DNA of 7,081 nucleotides from positions 1 to 7,081 of the forward strand of contig RFPQ01000038.1 in the NCBI GenBank assembly GCA_009926035.1, read 5' to 3'. The DNA is from Betaproteobacteria bacterium (lineage in GTDB: Bacteria > Pseudomonadota > Gammaproteobacteria > Burkholderiales > Methylophilaceae). The notes under the pieces are model-generated. The model saw only the letters and a program-made list of their open reading frames with translations. It had not been told where the DNA came from and did not search any database. The translations under genes were made by a program, and so were the position numbers. This document shows, in pieces, positions 1 to 5,871 of this stretch; position 1 is the first letter of the stretch; the number at the start of each line of letters is the position of its first letter.

Positions 1-751
1 TCATCTCAAGGAGTTTTTGTTGAATTGCCGCCGTAATTTTTTCAACTACTTCACGACGATTTCCTCGAGAGGCTTTCATAGCTTTTTGAATTGCGCGATA
101 GCGCATAGGATATAGATGTTTAAAACTTAAATCTTCAAGTTCTTGATAAATGGTATTTAAGCCCAATCGATTTGCAATGGGCGCATAAATATCATGCGTT
201 TCTTGCGCGATACGTTTCTGTTTTTCAGGTCTTAAAACATCTAAGGTTTGCATATTATGAAGACGATCCGCGAGCTTCACTAAAATGACGCGGACATCAT
301 TCGACATCGCCAATAACATTTTTCTAAAGTTTTCTGCTTGTGCTTGTGTGGCATCTTGAAATTCAATTTTGTCGAGCTTTGACAAACCATCCACTAATAC
401 AGAAACTTGTTTACCAAATTTTTTTTCGATTTCTTTATTGGTGATCGTTGTGTCTTCAACAACATCGTGAAGGAGTGCGGCAAGGATTGTGGGAGCATCA
501 AGGTGAAGTCTTGCTAATGTGCAAGCTACGGCGACTGGATGAACAATATATGGCTCACCACTTCGTCGAGATTGACCATGATGCGCTTCTTCACTAAACC
601 GATAGGCATCCCATATTTTTTGGATATCTTTTGTTTTTAAATAAGTCTTGAGAAGAATTGTGAGTTCAGACTCTTCGTTATCAACAGGCAGTAACGGGGG
701 TGGCGGTATTTTTTGAGCACCCGCTTTATTGAAATGAGCGGTACTAGCCAT
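1..751 (-). CDS. spoT: Bifunctional (p)ppGpp synthase/hydrolase SpoT, N-terminal 250 residues (partial)
   Basis: SpoT hydrolyses, and in most relatives also makes, the stringent-response alarmone (p)ppGpp in the cytoplasm. I translated the minus strand from ATG 751; the frame stays open to the window edge, so the synthetase, TGS and ACT parts are missing. The visible part is the HD hydrolase domain: His71 in a VHP motif, His95-Asp96 with Glu99-Asp100 in LLHDVVEDT, and Asp162-Arg163 with Asn166 in KLADRLHNM. YAPIANRLGL (189-198) then leads towards the synthetase. An intact HD site argues for SpoT rather than a hydrolase-dead RelA. The gene lies 41 bases after rpoZ, as in the gmk-rpoZ-spoT order of Escherichia coli. 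No in-frame ATG or GTG lies between the rpoZ stop and ATG 751, but the Shine-Dalgarno match there is poor. Residues 16-19 are four prolines. Identity is secure; synthetase activity cannot be judged here. Confidence 0.96.
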   Translation of the reverse strand, partial: MASTAHFNKAGAQKIPPPPLLPVDNEESELTILLKTYLKTKDIQKIWDAYRFSEEAHHGQSRRSGEPYIVHPVAVACTLARLHLDAPTILAALLHDVVEDTTITNKEIEKKFGKQVSVLVDGLSKLDKIEFQDATQAQAENFRKMLLAMSNDVRVILVKLADRLHNMQTLDVLRPEKQKRIAQETHDIYAPIANRLGLNTIYQELEDLSFKHLYPMRYRAIQKAMKASRGNRREVVEKITAAIQQKLLEM

Positions 752-768
752 GATCTTTAATCTTGAAG

Positions 769-781
769 GGGCTTGACGCCC
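769..781 (-). other. Small hairpin in the rpoZ-spoT gap
   Basis: In the minus-strand transcript GGGC-GTCAA-GCCC can form a 4-base-pair, all G/C stem with a 5-base loop, ending 17 bases before the spoT ATG. No U-run follows, so it is not an intrinsic terminator. It could slow ribosomes or protect an mRNA end, but so short a stem may be chance. The gap is otherwise AT-rich with no clear ribosome binding site. Confidence 0.25.
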
Positions 782-792
782 TATTTTAGAAA

Positions 793-1008
793 TTAGTACG
801 TTGTTTTTCTATTTAAGATATCAAGACCAACTTTACCTGCTGCAATTTCTCTTAATGCTAATACCGTAGGCTTGTCTCTTAAACCATGGGTGCTCACTAA
901 TGCTTCAGCACCATTGGCTAATTGTCTTGCGCGGTATGCGGCAGCTAGCGTAAGTTTAAAGCGATTAGGAATCACTTCTAAGCAATCGTCTACTGTAATT
1001 CGTGCCAT
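793..1008 (-). CDS. rpoZ: DNA-directed RNA polymerase omega subunit
   Basis: Omega is a small, non-catalytic subunit that wraps the C-terminal part of beta' and helps RNA polymerase assemble. In E. coli it also forms part of a (p)ppGpp binding site. The 71-residue product has the family hallmarks: [11 protein letters not shown] at the start, PNRF at 14-17, the helix around [12 protein letters not shown] (23-34), and the segment [13 protein letters not shown] (46-58). Length fits the short omega proteins of betaproteobacteria. The start is well supported by GGAG 7 bases upstream of ATG 1008 (minus-strand reading), the clearest ribosome binding site in this unit. It lies 16 bases after gmk and 41 bases before spoT, so polymerase subunit and alarmone enzyme are co-transcribed. 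No key region is missing. Confidence 0.97.
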   Translation of the reverse strand: MARITVDDCLEVIPNRFKLTLAAAYRARQLANGAEALVSTHGLRDKPTVLALREIAAGKVGLDILNRKTTY

Positions 1009-1024
1009 GTTATTTCTCCAAATT

Positions 1025-1636
1025 TCAAGTCAAGTTTTTAATTAAATGGCTATGTCGTGTAAGCTGAATATGGCACATTAATCGAGTAGATCGAATAATA
1101 GCCATAAGATCATGGAGCGCTACTTCAAAGTCATCATTGATTGTAACATAATCAAACTCATCTACATGGCTCATCTCTTCTCGTGCAACCGCGAGTCTTT
1201 TTGCAATCGTCTCATCACTATCATGTCCGCGGTTATTTAATCTTTCAGCTAATGTTTCAACAGAAGGTGGCAATACAAAAATTGAAACGGCCTCTTTAAA
1301 CTGAGCTTTAAGGGCTTGAGCACCTTGCCAATCAATTTCTAAAACTACATCTTTCTTTTGATCAAGAATAGTCTGAACTGATTTTTTACTGGTGCCATAC
1401 ATACCACCATGACATTCGGCAGACTCTAAAAATTCGCCTTTCCTCTTTAAATCTAAAAAGGTGGCTTCATCAACAAAATGATAATCCACGCCATCTACTT
1501 CTCCCGGACGCGGCTTACGTGTGGTATGAGACACAGAGGCCTGAAGATCTTTGTCTTTATTTAATAGGGCTTTTACGAGTGTCGTTTTACCGGCACCTGA
1601 AGCTGCTGCAATAATAAATAAGTGGGCTTGGCTCAT
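1025..1636 (-). CDS. gmk: Guanylate kinase
   Basis: Guanylate kinase transfers phosphate from ATP to GMP (or dGMP), giving GDP (dGDP), an essential step in GTP and (p)ppGpp supply. The 203-residue length is normal. The P-loop is at 11-18 (AASGAGKT). The GMP-binding part has [11 protein letters not shown] at 36-46 (Arg40, Arg43), Tyr52 in DYHF, Glu71 and the YGTS motif at 80-83. LEIDWQGAQ is at 99-107, the lid has Arg136 and Arg147, and IRSTR sits near the C terminus. The P-loop carries Ala where bacterial enzymes such as E. coli's (SAPSGAGKS) have Pro; the essential GxGK[ST] part is intact. It starts 19 bases after the yicC stop with only an A-rich, weak ribosome binding site, so translation may depend on coupling. 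It ends 16 bases before rpoZ. Confidence 0.97.
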   Translation of the reverse strand: MSQAHLFIIAAASGAGKTTLVKALLNKDKDLQASVSHTTRKPRPGEVDGVDYHFVDEATFLDLKRKGEFLESAECHGGMYGTSKKSVQTILDQKKDVVLEIDWQGAQALKAQFKEAVSIFVLPPSVETLAERLNNRGHDSDETIAKRLAVAREEMSHVDEFDYVTINDDFEVALHDLMAIIRSTRLMCHIQLTRHSHLIKNLT

Positions 1637-1655
1637 ATATTTTCTTTAATCATGA

Positions 1656-2522
1656 TTATTCAATATTCTGAATTTGTTCGCGCATTTGCTCAATCAAAAC
1701 TTTTAAATCAACTGATATTTGTGAAGTTTTAGGTGATATCGATTTTGAACCCAGAGTATTCGCTTCGCGATTAAGTTCTTGCATCATAAAGTCTAGTTTT
1801 TTACCGATTGCACCATCTGTTTTAAGTAAGCGCCTGACTTCGTCGATATGCGATGTAATACGATTAAGCTCTTCATCAATATCCATCTTTTGAATAAAAA
1901 TAAGAAACTCTTGTTTTAATCGGTCATCATCGATTGCGATTAATGCTTCTTTAAATTTATTTTCTATTTTAGTTTGATACTCTTTGATTAAAACAGGCAA
2001 GATTTTTTTGGCTTCAACTACAAGCCCTTCAACATCCTTTAATTTATCTAATAAAATCTTTTGTAACTTTTCACCTTCGCGTGCTTTAGATGCTTGAATT
2101 TCGATCAGCGATTCTTTAAGATTTTTTTTAAGGTCTTGTTCAAGCAAGTTCATATTAACCGATTGATCGTGCATGATCTCGCTTGTTTTTAATATATCGA
2201 ACGCATTAATCGGCTGTACATGAGAAAAATGTTTTGCAATTTCATCCACCGAACTTGCGAGCTGTTTTAACTTAATCGGATCTACGTTTTTAACATCGAG
2301 CGCATGCGTTTTAGATTTGAAATAAATTCTGCAATCTACTTTGCCTCTTTTAATTTCCGCAGATATTAGATCGCGAATCATGGGCTCAAAAGACCTTAAA
2401 GATTCATCTAGTTTAACTTGGAGCTCTAAATATCGATTATTTAAAGACCGAAATTCAAGGAGCAAAATACCCTGTTCTGTATCTGCCTCCTTAAAAGAAA
2501 AACCGGTCATGCTTAAAGCCAT
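1656..2522 (-). CDS. yicC: YicC-family endoribonuclease
   Basis: The YicC family (YicC-like N-terminal region plus DUF1732) has been characterised as an endoribonuclease, in E. coli linked to decay of small RNAs together with PNPase; that role comes from the family, not from this sequence. The 288-residue length matches the usual ~287-290. Visible hallmarks are SMTGFS at 4-9, the N-terminal segment FRSLNNRYLEL, KAREGEKL in the middle, ELNRITSHIDEVRRLL, LDFMMQELNREANTLGSKS, and the C-terminal EQMREQIQNIE. The middle (about 120-215) is rich in charged and Leu residues and is probably helical or coiled-coil. It is the first gene of the leftward unit, divergent from rph. The start is fixed by the SMTGF segment, although the upstream Shine-Dalgarno match is weak. 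Gene order yicC-gmk is shared with many proteobacteria. Confidence 0.95.
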   Translation of the reverse strand: MALSMTGFSFKEADTEQGILLLEFRSLNNRYLELQVKLDESLRSFEPMIRDLISAEIKRGKVDCRIYFKSKTHALDVKNVDPIKLKQLASSVDEIAKHFSHVQPINAFDILKTSEIMHDQSVNMNLLEQDLKKNLKESLIEIQASKAREGEKLQKILLDKLKDVEGLVVEAKKILPVLIKEYQTKIENKFKEALIAIDDDRLKQEFLIFIQKMDIDEELNRITSHIDEVRRLLKTDGAIGKKLDFMMQELNREANTLGSKSISPKTSQISVDLKVLIEQMREQIQNIE

Positions 2523-2550
2523 AAGGTATCCAATTCAATGTTTAAGGTTC

Positions 2551-2579
2551 ATTTTATCAATCTATAGTTGCATTTGCGA
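2551..2579 (-). promoter_or_regulatory. Possible promoter for the yicC-gmk-rpoZ-spoT unit
   Basis: Reading the minus strand, TAAAAT (plus positions 2551-2556) is a 5/6 match to the sigma-70 -10 box. TCGCAA (2574-2579) is a weak 3/6 -35 at 17-base spacing. The implied start near 2545 gives a leader of about 22 bases before the yicC ATG. The region is AT-rich, so chance matches are expected. A promoter in this gap is likely because the two units diverge here, but this exact placement is tentative. Confidence 0.35.
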
Positions 2580-2623
2580 CTAAAACCTTTAAATGACAAG
2601 ATATCAATCAATTAAAGCTAGCT

Positions 2624-2629
2624 TATAAT
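2624..2629 (+). promoter_or_regulatory. -10 box of the rph promoter
   Basis: TATAAT is a perfect sigma-70 -10 hexamer, placed so that transcription would start near 2636, about 20 bases before the rph ATG at 2656. No convincing -35 lies 16-18 bases upstream (TATCAA at 2602-2607 matches poorly), and there is no TGn extension. The promoter may be weak at -35 or helped by an activator. It is the only good plus-strand candidate in the 133-base divergent gap and would drive rph through the DUF442 gene. Confidence 0.55.
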
Positions 2630-2642
2630 GATGACTTCTATT

Positions 2643-2648
2643 GAGGAA
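2643..2648 (+). promoter_or_regulatory. Ribosome binding site that sets the rph start
   Basis: GAGGAA is a strong Shine-Dalgarno match that ends 7 bases before ATG 2656, an ideal spacing. It overlaps the upstream in-frame TTG at 2641 and lies too close to the in-frame ATG at 2650, so both are disfavoured as starts. Confidence 0.75.
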
Positions 2649-2655
2649 GATGATC

Positions 2656-3369
2656 ATGAGATTAAATCAACGCGCTCACAACCAATTAAGACCGGTTGAA
2701 ATTATTAGGCATTACACAAAACATGCTGAAGGTTCTGTCTTAATTAAATTTGGTGATACCCATGTGTTATGCACTGCAAGTATTGATGAAAAAGTACCTT
2801 CTTTTTTAAAGGGCCAAAATCAAGGTTGGATCACAGCGGAATATGGGATGCTTCCAAGATCAACAGGATCTAGAATGGATCGTGAAGCTGCGCGTGGAAA
2901 ACAATCGGGTCGGACTCAAGAAATTCAACGTCTTATTGGACGAAGCTTAAGAGCCATTATTGATTTAAAAAAACTTGGTGAACGCACGATTCAAATTGAT
3001 TGTGATGTGATTCAAGCTGACGGTGGGACCCGCACTGCAAGTATCACAGGGGCTTATGTCGCGGTTCACGATGCGATTTCGCATTTAATGAATCAAAAGC
3101 TCATTTCCGAATCCCCCTTGATTGATGCTGTGGCAGCTATATCTGTCGGCCTTCATGAAGGAAAGCCTTTATTAGATTTAGATTATTCGGAAGATTCAAT
3201 TTGCGACACAGATATGAATATTGTGATGACAGGCTCAGGTGGTTTTGTGGAAATTCAAGGTACTGCCGAAGGCACCCCTTTTTCTCGCGAGATGATGGAT
3301 CAAATGTCTGATCTTGCAGCAGAAGGCATCAAAGAACTTATTCAATTACAAAAAAACGTTTTAAAGTAA
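2656..3369 (+). CDS. rph: Ribonuclease PH
   Basis: RNase PH is a phosphate-dependent 3'-to-5' exoribonuclease that trims the 3' ends of tRNA precursors and other structured RNAs, acting as a ring-shaped hexamer. Starting at ATG 2656 gives 237 residues, against 238 in the full-length E. coli type, and the first residues ([13 protein letters not shown]) align with the family N terminus. Hallmarks are [10 protein letters not shown] (20-29), [20 protein letters not shown] residues at 53-70, Arg86 in GRTQEI and Arg126 in [11 protein letters not shown] (phosphate binding), [10 protein letters not shown] (115-124), the acidic metal-binding stretch around 176-186, and [12 protein letters not shown] (199-210). 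The C terminus is intact, unlike the frameshifted rph of E. coli K-12. It is the first gene of the rightward unit, 4 bases before rdgB. Confidence 0.97.
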   Translation: MRLNQRAHNQLRPVEIIRHYTKHAEGSVLIKFGDTHVLCTASIDEKVPSFLKGQNQGWITAEYGMLPRSTGSRMDREAARGKQSGRTQEIQRLIGRSLRAIIDLKKLGERTIQIDCDVIQADGGTRTASITGAYVAVHDAISHLMNQKLISESPLIDAVAAISVGLHEGKPLLDLDYSEDSICDTDMNIVMTGSGGFVEIQGTAEGTPFSREMMDQMSDLAAEGIKELIQLQKNVLK

Positions 3370-3373
3370 TTTC

Positions 3374-3970
3374 ATGAAGAAACAAATCGTCATTGCAACA
3401 AGCAATGCCAAAAAACTCATCGAAATTCAGTCGATTTTGGATGATATGAACGTTGAGATACTGCCTCAATCACACTTTAAAATTGAAGCAGCTGAAGAGC
3501 CTTTTCATACATTCGTTGAAAATGCACTTACTAAAGCAAGGCATGCAAGCCGTTTATCAAAACTTCCTGCAATTGCGGATGATTCAGGCATCTGTGTCGA
3601 TGCGCTTGATGGTAAACCAGGTGTTTTATCTGCTCGGTATGCAGGTGAGCCTTCATCAGATCAAAAAAATAATGAAAAACTTTTAAAAAGTTTAGAAAAC
3701 GAATTAAACCGAAAAGCACATTACACATGTGTCATTGTTTTTGTAAAACATGAATTTGATCCGGAACCCATTATTGTTGAAGGTATTTGGCATGGAGAAA
3801 TTCTAAAAGTACCTCGTGGTTCCGGTGGTTTTGGTTATGATCCTTTATTTTTAGATCATATGACTGAAAAAGCTGTGGCAGAATTATCTTCAGACATTAA
3901 AAACAGAATTAGTCATCGCGGACAAGCATTACAAAAACTTAAATTAAAACTAAATCAGATTTATGGATAA
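3374..3970 (+). CDS. rdgB: dITP/XTP pyrophosphatase (RdgB/HAM1 family)
   Basis: RdgB hydrolyses non-canonical purine nucleoside triphosphates (XTP, dITP, ITP) to monophosphates plus pyrophosphate, keeping deaminated purines out of DNA and RNA. The 198 residues match the usual ~197. Motifs are T-x-N-x-K at 9-13 (TSNAKK), FVENALTKAR at 47-56 with Glu49, ADDSG at 68-72 with the likely catalytic Asp70, GVLSARYAG at 83-91, GSGGFGYDP at 149-157, and SHRGQAL near the C terminus. All catalytic and substrate-binding motifs are present. It begins 4 bases after rph, so coupling is likely. Its last 8 bases overlap the start of the next small gene. The rph-rdgB-hemW association is widespread in proteobacteria. 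Confidence 0.97.
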   Translation: MKKQIVIATSNAKKLIEIQSILDDMNVEILPQSHFKIEAAEEPFHTFVENALTKARHASRLSKLPAIADDSGICVDALDGKPGVLSARYAGEPSSDQKNNEKLLKSLENELNRKAHYTCVIVFVKHEFDPEPIIVEGIWHGEILKVPRGSGGFGYDPLFLDHMTEKAVAELSSDIKNRISHRGQALQKLKLKLNQIYG

Positions 3971-4190
3971 ATCAAAAAATAAATGGCCTATTTGGGTTCG
4001 TGATGACGAAACAGTCGTGTCATGTACAGAAAAAATTAAGGTGATGAAAGAAAATTTTGATGAACTAAAACAGCTTTCTCAAGATGCTATTGAAGATGGT
4101 TTATTAATGGAAGTTTCAGAAAAGCAAATGAAAGAAGTGCTTCATCAAATGGTTGATGATCTTATTAATCCTTATTTAAAAAATAAGTAA
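3963..4190 (+). CDS. Small uncharacterised protein between rdgB and hemW (75 residues)
   Basis: I do not recognise a named family. The product is a 75-residue, soluble-looking, charged protein with no signal peptide or membrane segment. Residues 1-20 include two tryptophans (8 and 11) in a KWPIWVRDDE stretch, then SCTEKIKVM with one Cys at 21. From about 22 on it is likely helical and rich in Glu, Lys and Met, ending in NPYLKNK. Its ATG overlaps the end of rdgB by 8 bases in another frame, and hemW starts 7 bases after its stop. That tight packing, uninterrupted coding and neighbour-like codon use suggest a real, translationally coupled gene. I have an unverified impression of similar short proteins in this position in related betaproteobacteria. 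Function is unknown; a helper for RdgB or HemW is speculation. Confidence 0.8.
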   Translation: MDKSKNKWPIWVRDDETVVSCTEKIKVMKENFDELKQLSQDAIEDGLLMEVSEKQMKEVLHQMVDDLINPYLKNK

Positions 4191-4197
4191 ATCGTCT

Positions 4198-5367
4198 ATG
4201 AGTCAAACTTCAAGACTCACTATTCCACCCCCGCTTTCGCTTTATATTCACATTCCTTGGTGTGTAAAAAAATGTCCCTACTGTGATTTCAATTCACATG
4301 AACATAAAGAAAAGCAAAACTTTACTGACATGGAATCTATCTATGTGGATGCACTTATTAAAGATCTTGAATACTCGCTACCTAAAATTTGGGGTAGAAA
4401 AATTCATTCGATTTTTTTTGGTGGTGGGACACCAAGTCTTTTTAGTGGGAAAGGTATTCACAAAATTTTAAGTCAAGTGCGTGCACTCACGCCCATCTTA
4501 TATGATGCTGAAATTACACTTGAAGCCAATCCAGGCACGATTGATACCAATCACTTTGAAGGCTATAAAGACGCTGGTGTGACAAGAGTTTCCCTTGGTA
4601 TTCAATCATTCAATGATATGCATCTCAAATCATTGGGTCGCATTCACAATAGTCAAGAAGCTAAAAAAGGTATTGAAATTGCGATGCATCATTTTGATGA
4701 AGTGAATTTAGATTTAATGTACGCATTACCTCATCAAACATTAGATGAAGCGATAGATGATGCCAAAACGGCAACTTCTTTTAATACACGGCATTTATCT
4801 TTTTACCATTTAACCATAGAACCAAATACTTTATTTTTTAAGCATCCTCCTCAATTACCTTTAGATGATGAGAGCGCTGTGATGCAAGAAACTATTGAAA
4901 CTATTTTAGGTGAAAATGGTTATAAACATTATGAAATATCTGCTTTTGCAAAACCTAAATCACAATGTCAGCACAATTTGAATTATTGGCAATTTGGAGA
5001 TTACTTAGGTATAGGCGCAGGCGCTCATAGCAAACTTTCATTTCATGACAAAATGACACGGGAGAGTCGCTACAAGAATCCAAAACAATATATGGAAAAA
5101 GTAAATTCACAAAATATGATTGAGTCAGAAACCATCATTCATGATAATGATTTGGCTTTTGAATTTATGATGAATCATTTACGCCTGATTGATGGATTTA
5201 CTATTCAAAGTTTTGAAGAAAAAACTGGGTTAATTATTTCATCTATTGATAAAGAACTTAAAACTGCGATAGATAAAAAATTAATTAGCATAGATCACGA
5301 AGTGATTAAGCCAACAGTTTTGGGTCAGCAATTCTTAAATGACCTACTAGGCATTTTTTTAAAGTAG
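4198..5367 (+). CDS. hemW: HemW, radical SAM haem chaperone (HemN-like)
   Basis: HemW proteins resemble the oxygen-independent coproporphyrinogen III dehydrogenase HemN but act as haem-binding proteins thought to deliver haem to respiratory enzymes. The 389-residue length fits (E. coli HemW is 378). The radical SAM cluster motif is CVKKCPYC at 22-29 (Cys22, Cys26, Cys29), followed by Asp-Phe. The fourth cysteine that follows in true HemN (CxxxCxxCxC) is absent, which is why I call HemW. SAM-binding GGGTPS is at 75-80, EANPGT at 109-114, SLGIQSF at 132-138, DLMYALPHQT at 172-181 and the YEISAFA segment at 308-314, with a HemN C-terminal domain after about 320. It follows the 75-residue gene by 7 bases with a weak ribosome binding site, and precedes the DUF442 gene by 9 bases. 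HemN enzyme activity looks unlikely but cannot be ruled out. Confidence 0.93.
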   Translation: MSQTSRLTIPPPLSLYIHIPWCVKKCPYCDFNSHEHKEKQNFTDMESIYVDALIKDLEYSLPKIWGRKIHSIFFGGGTPSLFSGKGIHKILSQVRALTPILYDAEITLEANPGTIDTNHFEGYKDAGVTRVSLGIQSFNDMHLKSLGRIHNSQEAKKGIEIAMHHFDEVNLDLMYALPHQTLDEAIDDAKTATSFNTRHLSFYHLTIEPNTLFFKHPPQLPLDDESAVMQETIETILGENGYKHYEISAFAKPKSQCQHNLNYWQFGDYLGIGAGAHSKLSFHDKMTRESRYKNPKQYMEKVNSQNMIESETIIHDNDLAFEFMMNHLRLIDGFTIQSFEEKTGLIISSIDKELKTAIDKKLISIDHEVIKPTVLGQQFLNDLLGIFLK

Positions 5368-5376
5368 AATGAAGTT

Positions 5377-5796
5377 ATGAAATTTGCAAAAATAAATAAC
5401 GAACTCACTGTCTCTGATCAAATTACGATCGAAGACTTAAAAGAAATTCATGCCCAAGGCTACAAAACTATTTTTTGCAATCGTCCTGACCAAGAGTCTG
5501 AGGGCCAGCTAGCTTTTTCAATCATCGAAAAAGAAGCTCAAAATTTAGGTATAAAAGCCATTCATCAGCCTGTCGTGGGCGGACAAATTTCAGATGCTGA
5601 CATTGCTCAATTTGGCTGTTACTTTGAAGTAGCCCAAAAACCTGTTTTTGCTTATTGTCGAACAGGTACAAGATGTTCAACACTTTGGGCTCTGTCTCAT
5701 GCAAAAACATTACCTATTGATGATATTTTGAGTAAAACTCAAAATGCAGGTTATGACTTATCCCTGTTACGAGATCGTCTCAATTCCCTTAAATAG
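5377..5796 (+). CDS. DUF442 / TIGR01244-type phosphatase or rhodanese-like protein
   Basis: The 139-residue product matches the DUF442 family (beta-lactamase-hydrolase-like phosphatase domain), which shares a fold with dual-specificity phosphatases. Members are often fused or linked to persulfide dioxygenases in sulfide-detoxification operons; here the domain stands alone. Visible marks are the early beta-strand with NRPDQE (35-40), PVVGGQISDADIAQF (65-79), and the catalytic loop AYCRTGTRCSTLWAL at 92-106. Cys94 is the presumed nucleophile and Arg99 the anion-binding residue. Residue 100 is a second Cys where I expect Ser in relatives. There is no signal peptide, so it is cytoplasmic. It starts 9 bases after hemW with a weak GAAG site, so it is probably the last gene of the rph unit. 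No hairpin-plus-U terminator follows. Substrate (phosphoprotein, phosphate ester or persulfide) cannot be told from sequence. Confidence 0.85.
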   Translation: MKFAKINNELTVSDQITIEDLKEIHAQGYKTIFCNRPDQESEGQLAFSIIEKEAQNLGIKAIHQPVVGGQISDADIAQFGCYFEVAQKPVFAYCRTGTRCSTLWALSHAKTLPIDDILSKTQNAGYDLSLLRDRLNSLK

Positions 5797-5803
5797 CTTT
5801 GAT

Positions 5804-5817
5804 TTGATCTACATCAA
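5804..5817 (+). promoter_or_regulatory. FNR/CRP-family operator before ompW
   Basis: TTGATctacATCAA is a perfect match to the FNR (ANR) consensus TTGAT-N4-ATCAA. Its axis lies between 5810 and 5811, exactly 41.5 bases before the start site (5852) predicted from the -10 box at 5840-5845. That is the class II position, where the regulator contacts RNA polymerase as an activator. In E. coli, ompW is reported to respond to FNR. The regulator here is inferred; a Dnr/NnrR-type relative could use the same box. Confidence 0.78.
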
Positions 5818-5839
5818 GTCTTTCTTCTCTTATAAACCA

Positions 5840-5845
5840 TAAAAT
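5840..5845 (+). promoter_or_regulatory. -10 box of the ompW promoter
   Basis: TAAAAT is a 5/6 match to the sigma-70 -10 hexamer, with no -35 box needed if the operator upstream acts as a class II activator site. It predicts a start at 5852 and a 20-base leader containing AGGGA (5861-5865), 6 bases before the ompW ATG. TATAAA at 5831-5836 is an alternative -10, but it would put the operator near -32.5, where activation is not expected. Confidence 0.5.
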
Positions 5846-5871
5846 TACCCTGTTATTAATAGGGAAATATT

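Noticed and set aside
1633..1653. Six-codon minus-strand frame (MIKENI) whose TGA overlaps the gmk ATG
   Set aside because: It looks like a coupling leader but has no ribosome binding site, and such short frames arise often by chance in AT-rich gaps.
2341..2583. Plus-strand open frame of 80 codons opposite the 5' part of yicC
   Set aside because: It is antisense to a clear YicC protein, has no family-like motifs and no ribosome binding site; a shadow frame.
2641..2655. TTG 2641 or ATG 2650 as the start of rph
   Set aside because: The Shine-Dalgarno GAGGAA overlaps or abuts these codons and is well placed only for ATG 2656, which also gives the family-length N terminus.
3453..3728. Two open frames (plus 77 codons, minus 65 codons) inside rdgB
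   Set aside because: Both lie within a fully conserved RdgB coding region and have low-complexity, unconvincing translations.
4283..4471. Plus-strand open frame of 62 codons inside hemW
   Set aside because: It overlaps the radical SAM core of HemW in another frame; no independent support.
5522..5710. Minus-strand open frame of 62 codons inside the DUF442 gene
   Set aside because: Antisense to the conserved catalytic loop; no ribosome binding site or motif.
5804..5817. The dyad before ompW as a terminator of the hemW unit
   Set aside because: A 5-base-pair AT-rich stem with a 4-base loop is too weak and has no clean U-run; it fits an FNR-type operator far better.
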